The notes: generated by a model not told the origin, from the sequence alone. Counted from the stretch's first letter, positions 23,078-35,685 are shown. The stretch: DNA of 64,000 nucleotides from Calamus simplicifolius (GCA_900491605.1 UESW01005036.1:686536-750535), one strand, 5' to 3'. A program made the numbers and translations.

Positions 23078-24639
23078 TGTTGGAGAAATTATTGAGAAAT
23101 CATTTACCCAATTAATTGATTTTGATGATTAACAAAACCCATGAGTATATTCATTGTGTTTCTAATAAAATTGATAAGTATTTCAGGAATTAAGATCGAT
23201 TAATTATCCAAAAGGTATATAGAAATCAGTTTTGAATTGAATTTTAATAGAGTATAATAAAGTTCAGAAGTTAGAGCCGACACCCTAACAGTCTCGAGCC
23301 GACTCCAGAGCGTATCGGAACAGTTCAGGATTTTTGGCACGGTTTGGAGCCGACACCCTAGCAGTAGGAGCCGACTCCAACATGAGATACAGAAAAACTA
23401 TTTTCTGCTTCAGAAGCCAGAGCCGACACATGAGTTTTTAGAGCCGACTCTAACCTGAGTTACAGAGACTATGTTTTTCGGAGCAATTCTTGGAGCCGAT
23501 ACCTCAGAATCGAGAGCCAACTCCAGACAGCGGTGAGTCGACACTTTGTAAAGTCAGAGCTGACTCCACGTCAAATTACTTTTTACTATTTTTGGAAACC
23601 CGATTTGGAGCCAACACATGAAAAGTTGGAGCCGACTCCAACCTGTCAGAGGACGATTTTCAAAAGTGACAGATGAGCTCCAACGACTATATTTTCTCAC
23701 CTACTCTTCAACGGATCTATTTTCTTGCGTGGAGAATTCATCATGGTACATTTCAACGGCTATTTCTCACCTAATTTCGGATTGAAAAATCTATAAAAAG
23801 GGGATATCTGACCGTTCAAAAAAATAGAGAGAAAAATAATGAAAAAATTAAGAAAAATACCTAGTGAAAAAGAGAGAAATTTAAAAGAGAAATCTCTGTG
23901 TTCACGCCTATCATCTGAAGAGAGTTTCAAGAGAAATCCAAAGCCCTCAAAGATCAAAATCGGAGGATTTTCAAAGAAGAAAAGAAGAAGAGCAAAAGCC
24001 CTATTTCCTTAACATTCTCTTCAACGAGCTATGTTCAAGATCCAAAGTTTAATCCTTACTCATCCATTCAAAAGAGAAGAGGAAAAGAAGAAAAGAAGAA
24101 AAGCTCAACCTCATTGCTTCTAAAATCAGGCTTTTCTAATCCTTGTCTATTTATATTGCTTATGTGCTCAATTAAGGAACATTTGAATTATTGTAAACTT
24201 TAATTTGATTTATTGCTTACTAATTCAATCAGGGGGATTGAATTAGTTGAGATAGTTTACCTCAGGACAAGCTAAGTTTAGCTTGGGTTAAGATTTTGTC
24301 CTAGTGAACCTGTGAAAACCTGCTGGGTTCGTTGTGACCCCATATAAAACAATAAGTTTGAGTTATGATCTTGTAAAATAACTCAGCTGTAATCAAGGGA
24401 TTATAGTGTAGACCCAAGAGTTGTTTGGGAGTGGACGTAGGTGTGGCTAACACCGAACCACTATAAATCTTTGTGTGTTTATCGTGCATTTGTCTCTCTC
24501 TCTCTCTATCATATTGTGTTTAGCTTTTATTAATTCACTTTACTTGGGCACTTTCACATCAAGCAAATTATTTTCAAAGTATTAAATTTTTTAAAGAACC
24601 CAATTCACCCCCCCTCTTTGGTTGCCATATGGGCCAACA
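23078..24639 (+). repeat. Copia-B 5' LTR
   Basis: 1562 bp. U3 holds alternating GAGCCGACAC and GAGCCGACTC words (about 23275-23640), a TATA box at 23792 and a purine-rich R/U5. Eyeballed differences from the 3' LTR are several percent, mainly transitions. Confidence 0.95.
23792..23800 (+). promoter_or_regulatory. Copia-B 5' LTR TATA box
   Basis: TATAAAAAG, about 150 bp downstream of the GAGCCGAC cluster. Its counterpart in the 3' LTR begins at 32579. Confidence 0.8.
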
Positions 24640-24641
24640 AT

Positions 24642-24655
24642 TGGTATCAGAGCCT
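24642..24655 (+). other. Copia-B primer binding site
   Basis: TGGTATCAGAGCCT lies two bases past the LTR end and is complementary to initiator tRNA-Met, as in most plant Copia elements. Confidence 0.9.
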
Positions 24656-24700
24656 GTGCTCATTTCTATTTGATATAACAATCAAGAGTTAAAGATCCAA

Positions 24701-26356
24701 ATGGTAGCTCAAGCTGGATCATCCTTTGCTGAAGGTCAATCCACTAATAGGCCACCTTTGTTTAATGGCTCTAATTATTCATATTGAAAAGCAAGAATGA
24801 GAATTTTTATTCAAGCTTTAGATTATGAATTATGGAGTGTCATTATTAATGGACCTAGCACACCCACACATATTGTAGATGGTTCAATCGTTCCTAAGCC
24901 CGAAAGGGATTGGAATGAGAACGATAGAAAAATGGCTTAGCTTAATGCCAAAGCCATGAATGTCTTATATTGTTCTTTGGATGAAAATGAATTCAACAGA
25001 ATTTCTACTTGCATTTCAGCCAAAGAAATATGGGATAAATTAGAAGTTACTCATGAGGGTACCAATCAAGTAAAAGAATCCAAAATTAATATTCTAGTGC
25101 ATAAATATGAATTGTTTAGCATGGAATAAACTGAATCAATCACATGCATGTACACTAGATTCACTGATATTGTAAATAGTTTAAAGAGTCTTGATAAAAC
25201 TTATACTAATTCTGAATTGGTGCGCAAAATTTTTAGATCTCTTCCAAGAATATGGGAAGCTAAAGTAACTGCAATCCAAGATGCCAAAGACTTGAACATT
25301 TTACCTTTGGAAGAGCTACTTGGATCCTTGATGACCCATGAATTGAAAATAAAATAACATCAAGAGGAAGAGGTAAAAAAGAAGAGAACAATAGCTCTCA
25401 AGGCTATAGAAAATAAAAAGAGCAGCAGTGAAGATGATGATGAAGATGATGAAATAGCTCTTCTTACAAAAAAATTTAGAAAGTTTATGCAAAGAAAGAG
25501 ACCCTTCCATAAAAGGAAATATGTAATCAAAATGAAAGGAGAAAAAGAAAAAGAAAGGGATAAAGATAAAGAAAAAGAACCCTTGACATGTTATGAATGT
25601 AAGAAGCTGGGGCATTTTCGATCTGAATGTCCTCAACTAAAGAAGGGTTACAAAAAGAAGAAGAAGACCTATGTTGTAACATGGAGTGATAGTGAAGAGT
25701 CTTTATCCGAAGAAGAACAAAAAGATGTTGCAAACAAATACTTCATGGCGAATGATGACAATGAGTTATGCACTGAAACCCCTAATGATGACTTTACATT
25801 TGATGAATTATATGATGCTTTCAATGAGTTAGTTAGTGATTTTAAGGTTTTGAGAATGAAAAACAAATCTTTGAAAACTAAAAACCTAAATCTTCTCAAA
25901 GAGAAAAATGAACTAATTCTTGAGGTTAAAAATTTAAAATCTGAAAATAAAAATATTTTAAAAGAAAAGGAATCAATTTCTAATGAAAATATTAATTTGA
26001 AGAAATAAATTGATAAATATAAGAATATTATTGATAAATTTACATATAGCTCAGAAAAACTAAATTTACTTTTAAGTAATCAAAGAGCTGTATTTGATAA
26101 AGCTAGATTAGGATATAGACATCACATGAAACAAAAATATGTAAACAATTTTTTTATTAAGAAACCAAGTAAAAATAATATTTTATGTTATCATTGTAAC
26201 AAAAAAGAACATAAATCATATGAATGCAATTTTAGAAAATCTAATAAGAATTTAATGCTTAAAGGTAAGAAAATATGGGTTCCAAAAGGAACAATATTTA
26301 TTGCTACTAATCATGAAGGACCTAAGAAAGCTTGGGTACCTAAACAAAAGATTTGA
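24701..26356 (+). pseudogene. Copia-B gag
   Basis: The probable start is MVAQAGSS at 24701. The capsid region (UBN2-type gag) covers about 24740-25350, followed by a Lys/Glu-rich linker. A zinc knuckle CYECKKLGHFRSEC (about 25590) keeps CX2CX4HX4C; a long coiled coil follows, and a second CX2CX4HX4C finger (CYHCNKKEHKSYEC, about 26190). In-frame stops at about 24786 (TGG to TGA), 24938, 25127, 25355 and 26006 (each CAA/CAG to TAA/TAG) break it. This gag plus coiled coil is characteristic of SIRE elements. Confidence 0.9.
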
Positions 26357-29300
26357 TTATCTTGCAGGAGTGTCTTGCGGCCAAAGGATTAAAAAGAAAG
26401 TGGTATCTTAATAGTGGTTGCTCAAGACACATGACGGATGACAAGGAGCAATTCATCATCCTTGAAGATAAAAGAGGAGTTGTTACTTTTGGAGACAATG
26501 ACAAAGGCCAAATTATGGGATTTGGTAAAATTCAAATAACTCCATCCACTTTTATAGAAAATGTTTTATATGTTGTTGGTTTAAAGCATAATTTAATTAG
26601 CATTAGCCAATTGTGTGATAAAGGTTTCAAAGTTTTCTTTGAAGCTTCTATTTGCACTGTTTCTAATCCCATTGACAATAGCATTATATTTGTTGAAAAT
26701 AGAAATGGCAATGTATACTTAATTGATTTAGATAATTTGTCTACTAGTAATCATTGCTAATTGCTGATAATGCTAAGGTAAATGAGATTGGATGGCTATA
26801 ATATCGTAGATTAGGTCATGCAAGCACACACTTAATTTAAAATTAATTAGAATGGATTTAGTTAAAGGACTTCCAAAGTTAGATTTTGAAAACAATAGAA
26901 TTTGTGATGCATGTTAATTTGAAAAACAAACTAATTTTTTTTTCAAATCTAAATATTGTTTCAACTACTAGGCCACTTGAACTACTTCATATGGACCTTT
27001 TTGGACCTAATAGAACCACTAGTCTAGGAGGAAAGAAATATGGTCTTGTGATAGTAGATGATTACTCTAGATATACGTAGGTATTATTTTTAGCTCACAA
27101 AGATGAGACTTTCTCGATATTTATAAATTCTTTAAGAAAGTCACAAATGAGAAAAATACTACCATAGTGTCTCTTAGAAGTGATCATGGAACATAATTTG
27201 AAAATTATTTATTTAAAAATTTTTGTATTAAAAATGGCATTCATCATATTTTTTCTGCACCTAGAACACCATAACAAAATGGAGTTGTAGAAAGAAAAAA
27301 TAGAACATTAGAAGATATGACCCGTACCATGCTATGTGAAAGCCAACTCCCAAAGTACTTCTAGGCGGAAGCTATAAACACAACATGTTACATCTTAAAT
27401 AGAGCTTTAATTAGACCAATACTTAAGAAAACTTCCTATAAACTATGTCATAATAGGAAACCTAACATTAGTTATTTTCATGCATTTGGTTGTTGATATT
27501 TTATTCATAATAATGGTAAGGATAATCTTGGAAAGTTTGATGCAAAATCTGATGAAGGCATATTCTTAGGATATTTCACATCTAGTAAAGCCTATAGAGT
27601 ATTTAACAAGAAATATTTAATTGTAGAAGAATCAATTCATGTAGTTTTTGATGAGTCTTTAGCATCAAGTTCGAAAAAGATTGATGATGAGGAAGATACA
27701 AATTTGCTTGAAAGAGATATTGAAAAATTGAATATAGATGTATCTTCAGACCATGAACCAGAAGCTAAAGATGATGACTCACCTAAGGATGATGTTATTG
27801 ATATTACTCATAATGATGTAGATCTACCTAGAGATTGGAGATATACTTATGGTCATCCTAAGGATTTAATCATAGGTGATCCATCTCAAGGTATAAGAAC
27901 TAGATCATCAATGAGAAATATCAATAATCATCTTGCATTGTATCTCATATAGAACCCAAAACTATTGAAGAAGTTGAAAAAGATAGTAATTGGATGTTAG
28001 CTATGCAAGAGGAATTAAATCAATTTACTAGGAATAATGTATGGTCCTTAGTTGATAGACCCAAAGGTCATTCTGTTATAGGATCTAAATGTGTATTTAG
28101 AAATAAATTAGATGAAAATGGCAATGTAATTAAAAATAAAGCTAGATTAGTTGCAAAAGGATATAATCAAGAAGAAGGAATTGATTTTGATGAAACTTTT
28201 GCATCTGTTGCTAGATTAAAAGCAATTAGACTATTACTTGCATTTGCATATCATATGAACATTAATTTATTTCAAATGGATGTTAAAAGTGTATTTTTAA
28301 TAGTTTTATAAATGAGAGTTTTTGTAGAACAACCACCAAGTTTTGAAGATCATGAATTTTTAAATCATGTTTTTAAATTACACAAAGCACTTTATGGTTT
28401 AAAACAAGCACCTAGAGCTTGGTATGATAGATTAAGCAAATTTCTAATTGAAAATGATTTTTCTAGAGAAAATACTGATAAAACCCTATTTTTGAAAAGA
28501 AAAGATAAAGATTTATTGGTAGTACAAATATATGTAGATGATATTGTATTCGGTGTTACTAACAATCTTTTGTGTCAAGAATTTGCAAAGTTAATGCAGG
28601 GTAAATTCGAGATGAGCATGATGGGAGAACTCAACTTCTTCCTAGGACTACAAATCAAACAAGAAAAAGAGGGGATTTTCATCAACCATACAAAGTACAC
28701 AAAAGAAATTCTCAAGAAGTTTGGAATGGAATCAGTTAAACATCTTGGAACACCAATGACTCCTTCATGCAAACTAGATAAAGATGAAGACAATAAGCCT
28801 ATTGATCAAAAATATTATAGAGGTATGATCCGATCTCTACTTTACTTAACAGCAAGTAGACCTGATATCATGTTTGCAGTGTGTTTATGTGCACGATATC
28901 AATCTGAACCTAAAGAATCTCATTTAATTGCAGTAAAAAGAATACTTAGATATCTAAATGGAACTAAAAATATTGGATTATGGTATTCTAGAGACTCAAC
29001 ATTAAATTTGATTGCATATTCTGATTCTGATTATGCTGGTTGTAAATTGGATAGAAAGAGTACAAGTGGTGCATGCCAATTTTAGGAAGTAACTTAATCT
29101 CTTGGTTTAGCAAAAAGTAAAATTCTATTGCATTATCAATTATTGAAGCTGAATATGTTGCAGCTGGAAGTTTCTGTGCTCAAATCCTTTGGATTAAGCG
29201 ATAACTTGAAGATTATGGTATAACACTTGATAAAACACCAATTAGATGTGATAACACTAGTGCAATAAACTTAACTAAAAATCCTATACAACACTCAAGA

Positions 29301-29476
29301 ACTAAACACATTGAAATTAGATATCATTTTATTAGAAAACATGTAGCTAATAGTGACATTTGTATTGATTATGTTAGTACTGATGAACAATTAGCTAATA
29401 TTTTACAAAACCCCTGAGTGAAGAGAGATTTTGTTATCTTAGAGGAGAATTAGGAGTCTGTGATCCATTGGAATGA
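26357..29476 (+). pseudogene. Copia-B pol (protease, integrase, RT, RNase H)
   Basis: The protease region (26353-26760) reads WYLNSGCSRHM, so the catalytic Asp of DSG is now Asn. Integrase follows (LLHMDLFGPN ... VDDYSRYT at about 26980-27080, then broken). RT N-part at 27994-28311 ([16 protein letters not shown]), RT palm at 28312-29085 with catalytic YVDD (about 28535) and LYGLKQAPRAWYDRL. RNase H (SRPDIMFAVCLCARYQ ... YSDSDYAG) reaches a broken tail ending at 29476. Stops are mostly CAA to TAA or TGG to TGA/TAG. The RT palm is the best preserved part. Confidence 0.92.
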
Positions 29477-29954
29477 ATTTTAAATCTCTTAGGAATGATT
29501 ATCTAGAATTCAATCATTTTCTTTTAATTTTCTTGTGATTTTAAGGAAAATTTATCTAGATATTTGAACCCCTTGATTCATTACATTCCAAAGTTGTTTT
29601 ATCCAAAATTTGATAACATTCCGAACAAGTTTCAGATTCTTTGAAACTCTTTTTTTTTCACTGAAACTATCTTGGAGTCGACACCTCTGTTATCGGAGTC
29701 GACTCCAGTTTTATCTATAATTTTGGAGCTGACACCTGCCTTTCTAGAGTCGACTCCACTTCGGGTGCTGACTGTGTTAGCGACTTGGAGCCGACACCTC
29801 GCTTTGCGAGAGCCGACTCTAAGTGGTCCCAGATTGACTTTATTAGGGCAGAGTCGACACCTTTCCCATTCTAATTGACTCTAATCTCTTCCAAACTCTT
29901 CCCCACTCATCCCAAAACCCAAAATTTCTCGAATCCTTCATCCACTAGCATCCT
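29477..29954 (+). other. Copia-B spacer between pol and the third ORF
   Basis: No coding homology. Between about 29672 and 29875 it carries pairs of GAGTCGACACC/GAGTCGACTCC and GAGCCGACACC/GAGCCGACTCT, the same word pair that fills the LTR U3. Confidence 0.7.
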
Positions 29955-31335
29955 ATGGCACCTAAACAAAGGGGATCTGTGTTCGATGGACCGGTGACGA
30001 CAGGAAAATAGACCATGAGGCATCCGGTATGGCAGCCCTCTCCAAGTTCGTCCTCCACTTCGTCCACTTCCACTCCGAGCGTCATCCTAAGTCCTTCTTC
30101 ACCTCAGGTTGATACCCTAGCTGGCCGTGTGATTACCATGGGTAGAAAAGTCATTTTTCACTTCTTTGAGGCCGAGGGTTTTTCTATTGGGCGGCAGTTA
30201 AAGGAGTTAGGATGGGAGAAGGTTTGTTCTCTTGATGTACCTACTTACCCCACTTTAGTTAAAGAGTTTTATCATAATCTTTCTAGAGGAGATGGAGGAA
30301 TCATAAGTTTTGTTAGAGGAAAAAGGATTCACTTAACTTCTGAGATATTAGGAAAGCTTTTAGAGATTCCTGTTGTTGGATTAATAGCTAATTCCCACAG
30401 TGAGAGAGCAGGAGCATTATCTAGAATGCTTGGAAGGGAAGTCACATAATTTGAAGAGGTTAGAGCAAACCAGTTGCCCCTAGAGCTCAGATTATTACAT
30501 AATATATGTAGTAGGATACTATTTCCAAAGACTGATCATTTTGAGTATGTCTCGGAGTGAGACATTATGATTATGGACTGTGTTCTGATAGGTCAGCCTA
30601 TAAATTTAGCTGGGATGATGATATGGTATATGGATGAGGCTAGTAACAAGAAGAGATCAACTTTGCCTTACGACATGATTTTGACTATAGCATTTAGAAC
30701 CAAGGTGTAGTTATTTCTGACAGTGAGCCTATGAAGAACCTTAGACACACTGACTATTATAGTATTGCTGCTGTGCACCGTATGGGGTTCGTGAAGGTGA
30801 ATGGCAGATGGAAAAGGAAGGGTCACCTAGATGGCAGGGCAGCTGATATTAGAGCTGCTGCACCATCAGAGGCTGGACCATCTATGAGGCATCCTTCACC
30901 TGAGCCCAGTAGACCATCACCACCACCACCTGTATCTGCACCTGTTTCTATTCCTACTTCTGGATTTTCTAGTGCTCAGCTGGAGCAGCTAAAAGAGCTT
31001 TTTGCAAGTCATGAAGAGAAAATGAAAATTGAATTGGATAGTAGACTTTTGAGCTTAAGAGAGCTCTATTACTCTTTGGAAGAAAAAGTCAACAAGATTG
31101 AGTCATCCTTTGGAACCTCATCTGAAGTATTGAAGACAGATCTTATGCACATTTTTGAGAAAATCAAGGATATTGGAGGAGATTTGAGACTTATTCAAAG
31201 TGTAATGCGGAGCTGCAAGAAAAAGTCTCTATTGCTGCTTCCTTGGTAGAGATTAAGTTAAATGACTTTATGAAGATACAAGAAAGTGGTATAGGAGAGA
31301 TCTTAGAAGAACTTAAGAGACTTCTTAGATTTTGA
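29955..31335 (+). pseudogene. Copia-B third ORF (SIRE 'envelope-like' / putative plant transposon protein)
   Basis: ATG at 29955 (MAPKQRGSVFDG), stop TAG at 30009, then a Ser/Thr/Pro-rich segment. A domain follows with FEAEGFSIGRQLKELGW, YPTLVKEFYHNL and FVRGKRIHLTSEILGKLLEIP (30120-30385), resembling the Pfam 'putative plant transposon protein' family found in SIRE-like and other elements. A Pro-rich stretch (about 30890-30960) and a C-terminal coiled coil (31000-31300) complete the SIRE env-like layout. Stops at about 30449, 30558 and 30712 and a frameshift near 31205 break it. No transmembrane segment was recognised, so an envelope role is not supported here. Confidence 0.75.
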
Positions 31336-31866
31336 TGTTCTTAGATTTTGATGTTTAGTTTGCTTTTTAATGTAATAGAATGCTTATATGAATGAAGTAA
31401 TAAAATATTTTGAAGTAAACATTTTGATACTTTGTTGAATGATGTAATGAACATTTTGATGTAATATTTCAGTATTCAATGAATATGATACTTGAATTTT
31501 GATAATTGACTTGGACTTTGTTTTGAACTTTGACTTTGATACTTAATTCCTACAATTGATGTTAATTTAAGTCTTAATGCACCTTCTAAACCTTTTTGTT
31601 GATTACCAAAAAGGAGAATAGAAGAGGTATTTATATATGCATAAATGTTATGGAAGAATGATATGTGCATGTTAAGCAATTAAATGCATGTTGAAAGGAA
31701 TTAATGTCAAAAGGAATAAAGTTTTAATAGACTTAATATATGCACAAACATAGGAGAAGCTACCTCATTAAGGGGGAGCTTAACCTTAATTTAAATGTTT
31801 TGACAATTATGCATTAATTGATTATGCATATACTCAATGTTTTTGTCATCATAAAAAAGGGGAGGT
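31336..31866 (+). other. Copia-B 3' untranslated region and polypurine tract
   Basis: T/A-rich noncoding DNA ending in the polypurine tract AAAAAAGGGGAGGT (31853-31866), which abuts the 3' LTR and would prime plus-strand synthesis. Confidence 0.8.
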
Positions 31867-33425
31867 TGTTGAAAAAATTATTGAGAAATTATTTACCCAA
31901 TTAATTGATTTTGATGATTAACAAAAGCCATGAGTATATTCATTATGTTTCTGATAAAATTGATAAGTGTTTCAGGAATTAAATCTATTAGTTATCCAAA
32001 AGGTATATAGAAATCAGTTTTGAATTAAATTTTAATGGAGTATAACAAAGTTCAGAAGTTAGAGCCGACACCCTAACAGTCTCGAGCTGACTCCAGAGCG
32101 TATCGGAATAGTTCAGGATTTTTGGCATGGTTTAGAGCCGACACCCTAACAGTAGGAGTCGACTCCAACCTGAAATACAGAGAAACTATTTTCTGCTTCA
32201 GAAGCAGGAGCCGACACATGAGTTTTTAGAGCCGACTCTAACTTGAGTTACAAAGACTATATTTTTGGAGCAATTCTTCGAGCCGACACCTCAAAATCGG
32301 GAGCCGACTCCAGACAGCGGTGAGTCAATACTTTGTAAAGTCGGAGCCGACTCTACGTCGAATTACTTTTTGCTATTTTTGGAAATCCGATTTGGAGCCG
32401 ACACATGAAAAGTTAGAGCCGACTCCAACCTATCAGAGGATGATTTTCAAAAGTGACAGATAAGCTCCAACGGCTATATTTTCTCACCTACTCTTCAACG
32501 GATCTATTTTCTTGTGTGAAGAATTCATCAAGGTACATTTCAACGGCTATTTTCTCACCTAATATTGGATTGAAAATCTATAAAAAGGAGATATCCGACC
32601 GTTCAAAAAATAGAGAGAAAAATAATGAAAAAATCGAGGAAAATACCTAGTGAAAAAGAGAAAAATTTCAAAGAGAAATCTCTGTGTCCACACCTATCAT
32701 CTGAAGAGAGTTTCAAGAGAAACCTAAAGCCCTCAAAGATCAAAATCGAAGGATTTTCAAAGGAGAAAAGAAGAAGAGCAAAAGCCCTATTTCCTCAATA
32801 TTCTCTTCAACGAGCTGTGTTTAAGATTCAAAGTTCAATCCTTGCTCATCCATTCAAAAGAGAAGAGGAAAAGAAGAAAAGAAGAAAAGCTCAACCTCAT
32901 TGCTTCTAAAATCAGGCTTTTATAATTCTTGTCTATTTATATTGCTTATTTGCTCAATTAAGGAGCATTTGAATTATTGTAAACTTTAATTTGATTTATT
33001 GTTTACTAATTCAATTAGGGGGATTGAATTAGTTGAGATAGTTTACCTCGGGACAAGCTAAGTTTAGCTTGGGTTAAAGTTTTGTGCTGGTGAACTTGTG
33101 AAAACCGGCTGGGTTCATTGTGTCCCCGTGTAAAATAACAAGTTCGAGTTGTGATCTTGTATAACAACTCAGTTGTAATCAGGGGATTATAGTGTAGACC
33201 CAAGAGTTGCTTGGGAGTGGACGTAGGTGTGGCTAACATCGAACCACTATAAATCTTTGTGTGTTTGTCGTGCATTTGTCTCTCTCTATCTTTATCATAT
33301 TGTACTTAGCTTTTATTAATTCACTTTACTTGGGCACTTTCACATCAAGCAAATTATTTTCAAAGTGTTAAATTTTTTAAAGAACAAATTCACCCCCCCC
33401 TCTTGGGTTGCCATCTGGGCCAACA
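31867..33425 (+). repeat. Copia-B 3' LTR
   Basis: 1559 bp, TGTTGAAA...GGGCCAACA, colinear with 23078-24639. TATAAAAAGG at 32579-32588. Confidence 0.95.
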
Positions 33426-33430
33426 GCCTC
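33426..33430. repeat. Right target-site duplication of Copia-B
   Basis: GCCTC immediately after CCAACA; identical to 23073-23077. Confidence 0.93.
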
Positions 33431-35311
33431 TATGGGAAGGAGCTCTCTGATTTGTACCATCTTTGCCGAGTCATCCTCCAGTGAAAATATCAATAGGCAC
33501 TCAGCTGGCTCCCCTCTTTTCTTTGATTCTCTAGGGTCAATCAATTCTAGAGCCGATGGAGCAATCGCCTGTTGAGGGCTAAGAGCCATGTGATAGCATA
33601 ATTGCATCGAATTCTGCTCTTCATGCATCTCATCGATCTCGTTGCTAGTGAAAAACCCTAACGAGAAGACATTTGGTGGAGATGATTGCATCAAGAAGAT
33701 TCAGACCGAGTCGCCTGAGTATGTCATTTAGGCCAATGGCACTTGGAGAATCAGGAACCTTATGAGAACCATACTTTGGCATGGTGGCATTCTCGCCATG
33801 ACCGAAAGGGTAATCTCACCCTCCATCTTCATAGAATTTTCTATGAAACCGACCAGAGGTGCGGTCACTAGATGGAGAGAGTCGAAAGACAAGTTCATCT
33901 GAACAAAAGCATCATATGTGAGGATGTTGACAGAGCTTCCACTATCAATAAGGATTCTTTTTGCATGGTGTTTAGTGATCATCATAGAAATGACGATGCT
34001 ATCATCATTTGGATTATCTAGCCCCGCTAGATTCCCTTTGAAAAAGGGGATTACATTTTTTACTCCCTCCTTCCCTCGTGGTCTCTTTGAAGTGGAGCTT
34101 GACTCTCAGGAAATCATGCCCATCGTCTTCTTGGTTGGGGCATTGTTGATGCTAGCTTAGGCCGGCGGAGGCCCCATCAGCATTGGAGTAGTTGGGGGTC
34201 CATTCTGGATAAATTTTCTGAGGTAGCCCCGCTGAATGAACTCCTCAATGGCTTTTGTCGTGGGTGGCTTCCTTCCTCAAAGGGGAAGGGCGCTGGAAGT
34301 ATGGCCCACCATCGATCTTCATAAGAATGTGAGACCTGGGAGCTAGGAGATGGATAAGGTTATCTTTCCTTGGGGCCAAGCTCTATCGCCGATTATGTGG
34401 TCAATATGGGGGCTTAGGCTTCTTGGGGCGAGGTCTACTTGGCTCCATGCGGACCTACTTTTTGTTGGACCTCCCCTCTATTTTTCTCCGTGTAGAGTCA
34501 GCTTTGTCAGCGCGGATGTACTTCTATGCATAACTCAAAAGCTTGGCATAGGAGCTAGGAGGCTTCTTATCAAGTGAATAAGTGAAGCGAGAGAGGCGAA
34601 GTCCTCATTTTAAGGCTAAAGTGGCCATAGAATCATCAAGGTGGTATACCTCGAGAGTCACTCTCTTGAAGAGGGTAACAAAATCTTTTAAAGATTTTTT
34701 ATCCTTCTGTCGGATGGAGAATAAATTGTTTGCCACCCAAGAAATCCTTCGATAGGCATCAAAGTGTGCCAAGAAGGTTCTCTCAAACTGTCGAAAAGAG
34801 TCGATGCTGCATAAAGGTAAGCGAGAGTACTAAGCATGCACAGCTCTTCGTAGAGTGGTGAGAAAGGCAATACATAGAAGGGCATCAGTTATCCCTTGAA
34901 TTTGCACAAGAGCCTTATAGCTCTCAAGATGATCAAGCGGATCCATAGTACCATCATATGGATCCAACTGGGGGAGGCAAAATTAGGAAGGAACAGGCTC
35001 CTCCATAATGCGGCGAGTAAGGGGGGACGAGTGTCATAATCCACCTTCAGCTGGTTGTTGACCCTGTGGCTAAGCTCTTCCAATCGTCGGTGGCACTCAT
35101 ACAGGCATCTCTCCGCCCTGCGATTGATGTGCTTGCCCCTCAACTCCTCCCCCGATGACTCAGAAAGCGAATATGGAGAGGTAGCGTTAGCAAGGGTGCC
35201 TTCGTTCGGGCTCCTTTCTGTGCCATCGCTCGGGAGAGGAACTACTAGAATGGTAGGTAGGGAATTGTTGCCTCTTGAGAGCTCCATGATGGTGTTATCT
35301 AGGTGAAGCAT
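33431..35311 (-). pseudogene. Tat-1 gag and protease
   Basis: On the minus strand gag begins near 35311. It has a Glu/Arg-rich segment (RRAERCLYECHRRLEEL), then the capsid domain in shifting frames between 34990 and 34550 (DPYDGTMDPLDHLESYKAL). The zinc motif region near 34.2 kb is decayed. Protease at 33728-33985 reads RILIDSGSSVNILTYDAFV, keeping the Asp-Ser-Gly. The last Tat-1 residues before Copia-B (MVQIRELLP) are the usual sequence between protease and RT. There are numerous stops. Confidence 0.85.
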
Positions 35312-35685
35312 GATGGTGGCAAACTTCTTGCTGAGAAGATCTTCTGTGAGTAGATTGTTGGCTGGCTTGAGCAGTTGCCACCTATGGTGTGAGAGGCCTG
35401 GGCTGCTGTTGAGTGGCTATAGAGTGTTGCTCCTACAGCTCATGGACCACTGTCATCAATGCCTAAACTTATTGAGTAAGGATGATGAGCTGGTCAGGTT
35501 GAGTGGCCAAAGGTGGTGGTAAAGGTAGATCAGGGAGGTTAGCCTCCTGCTATTCGGTACACTGAGGATGCCCCCCAGCATAACTGGTAGAAGCCTCCTG
35601 AGCATGCATCACCACCATTGTAGTCTTAGAGGGGGCGACGACTGTAGCTTAGTGTTATAGAGCTTTCCTTCTTTTAGTGTGTTCC

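Larger units (their letters stand above)
23078..33425 (+). mobile_element. Copia-B: complete SIRE-type Ty1/Copia retrotransposon nested in Tat-1
   Basis: The 10.35-kb element has LTRs of 1562 and 1559 bp with TGTTG...CAACA ends, identical 5-bp flanks GCCTC, an initiator-tRNA-Met PBS, gag-pol (24701-29476), a third open frame (29955-31335) and a polypurine tract. The gag with a zinc knuckle followed by a long coiled coil, the large size and the extra frame after pol identify the SIRE/Maximus lineage. The insertion splits Tat-1 pol between protease and RT without visible loss of Tat-1 sequence. All frames now contain stops. Confidence 0.95.

Noticed and set aside
30015..31249. Reading the Copia-B third ORF as a viral envelope glycoprotein
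   Set aside because: No signal peptide, membrane segment or glycoprotein-like cysteine pattern was visible; the domain fits a plant transposon-associated family better.
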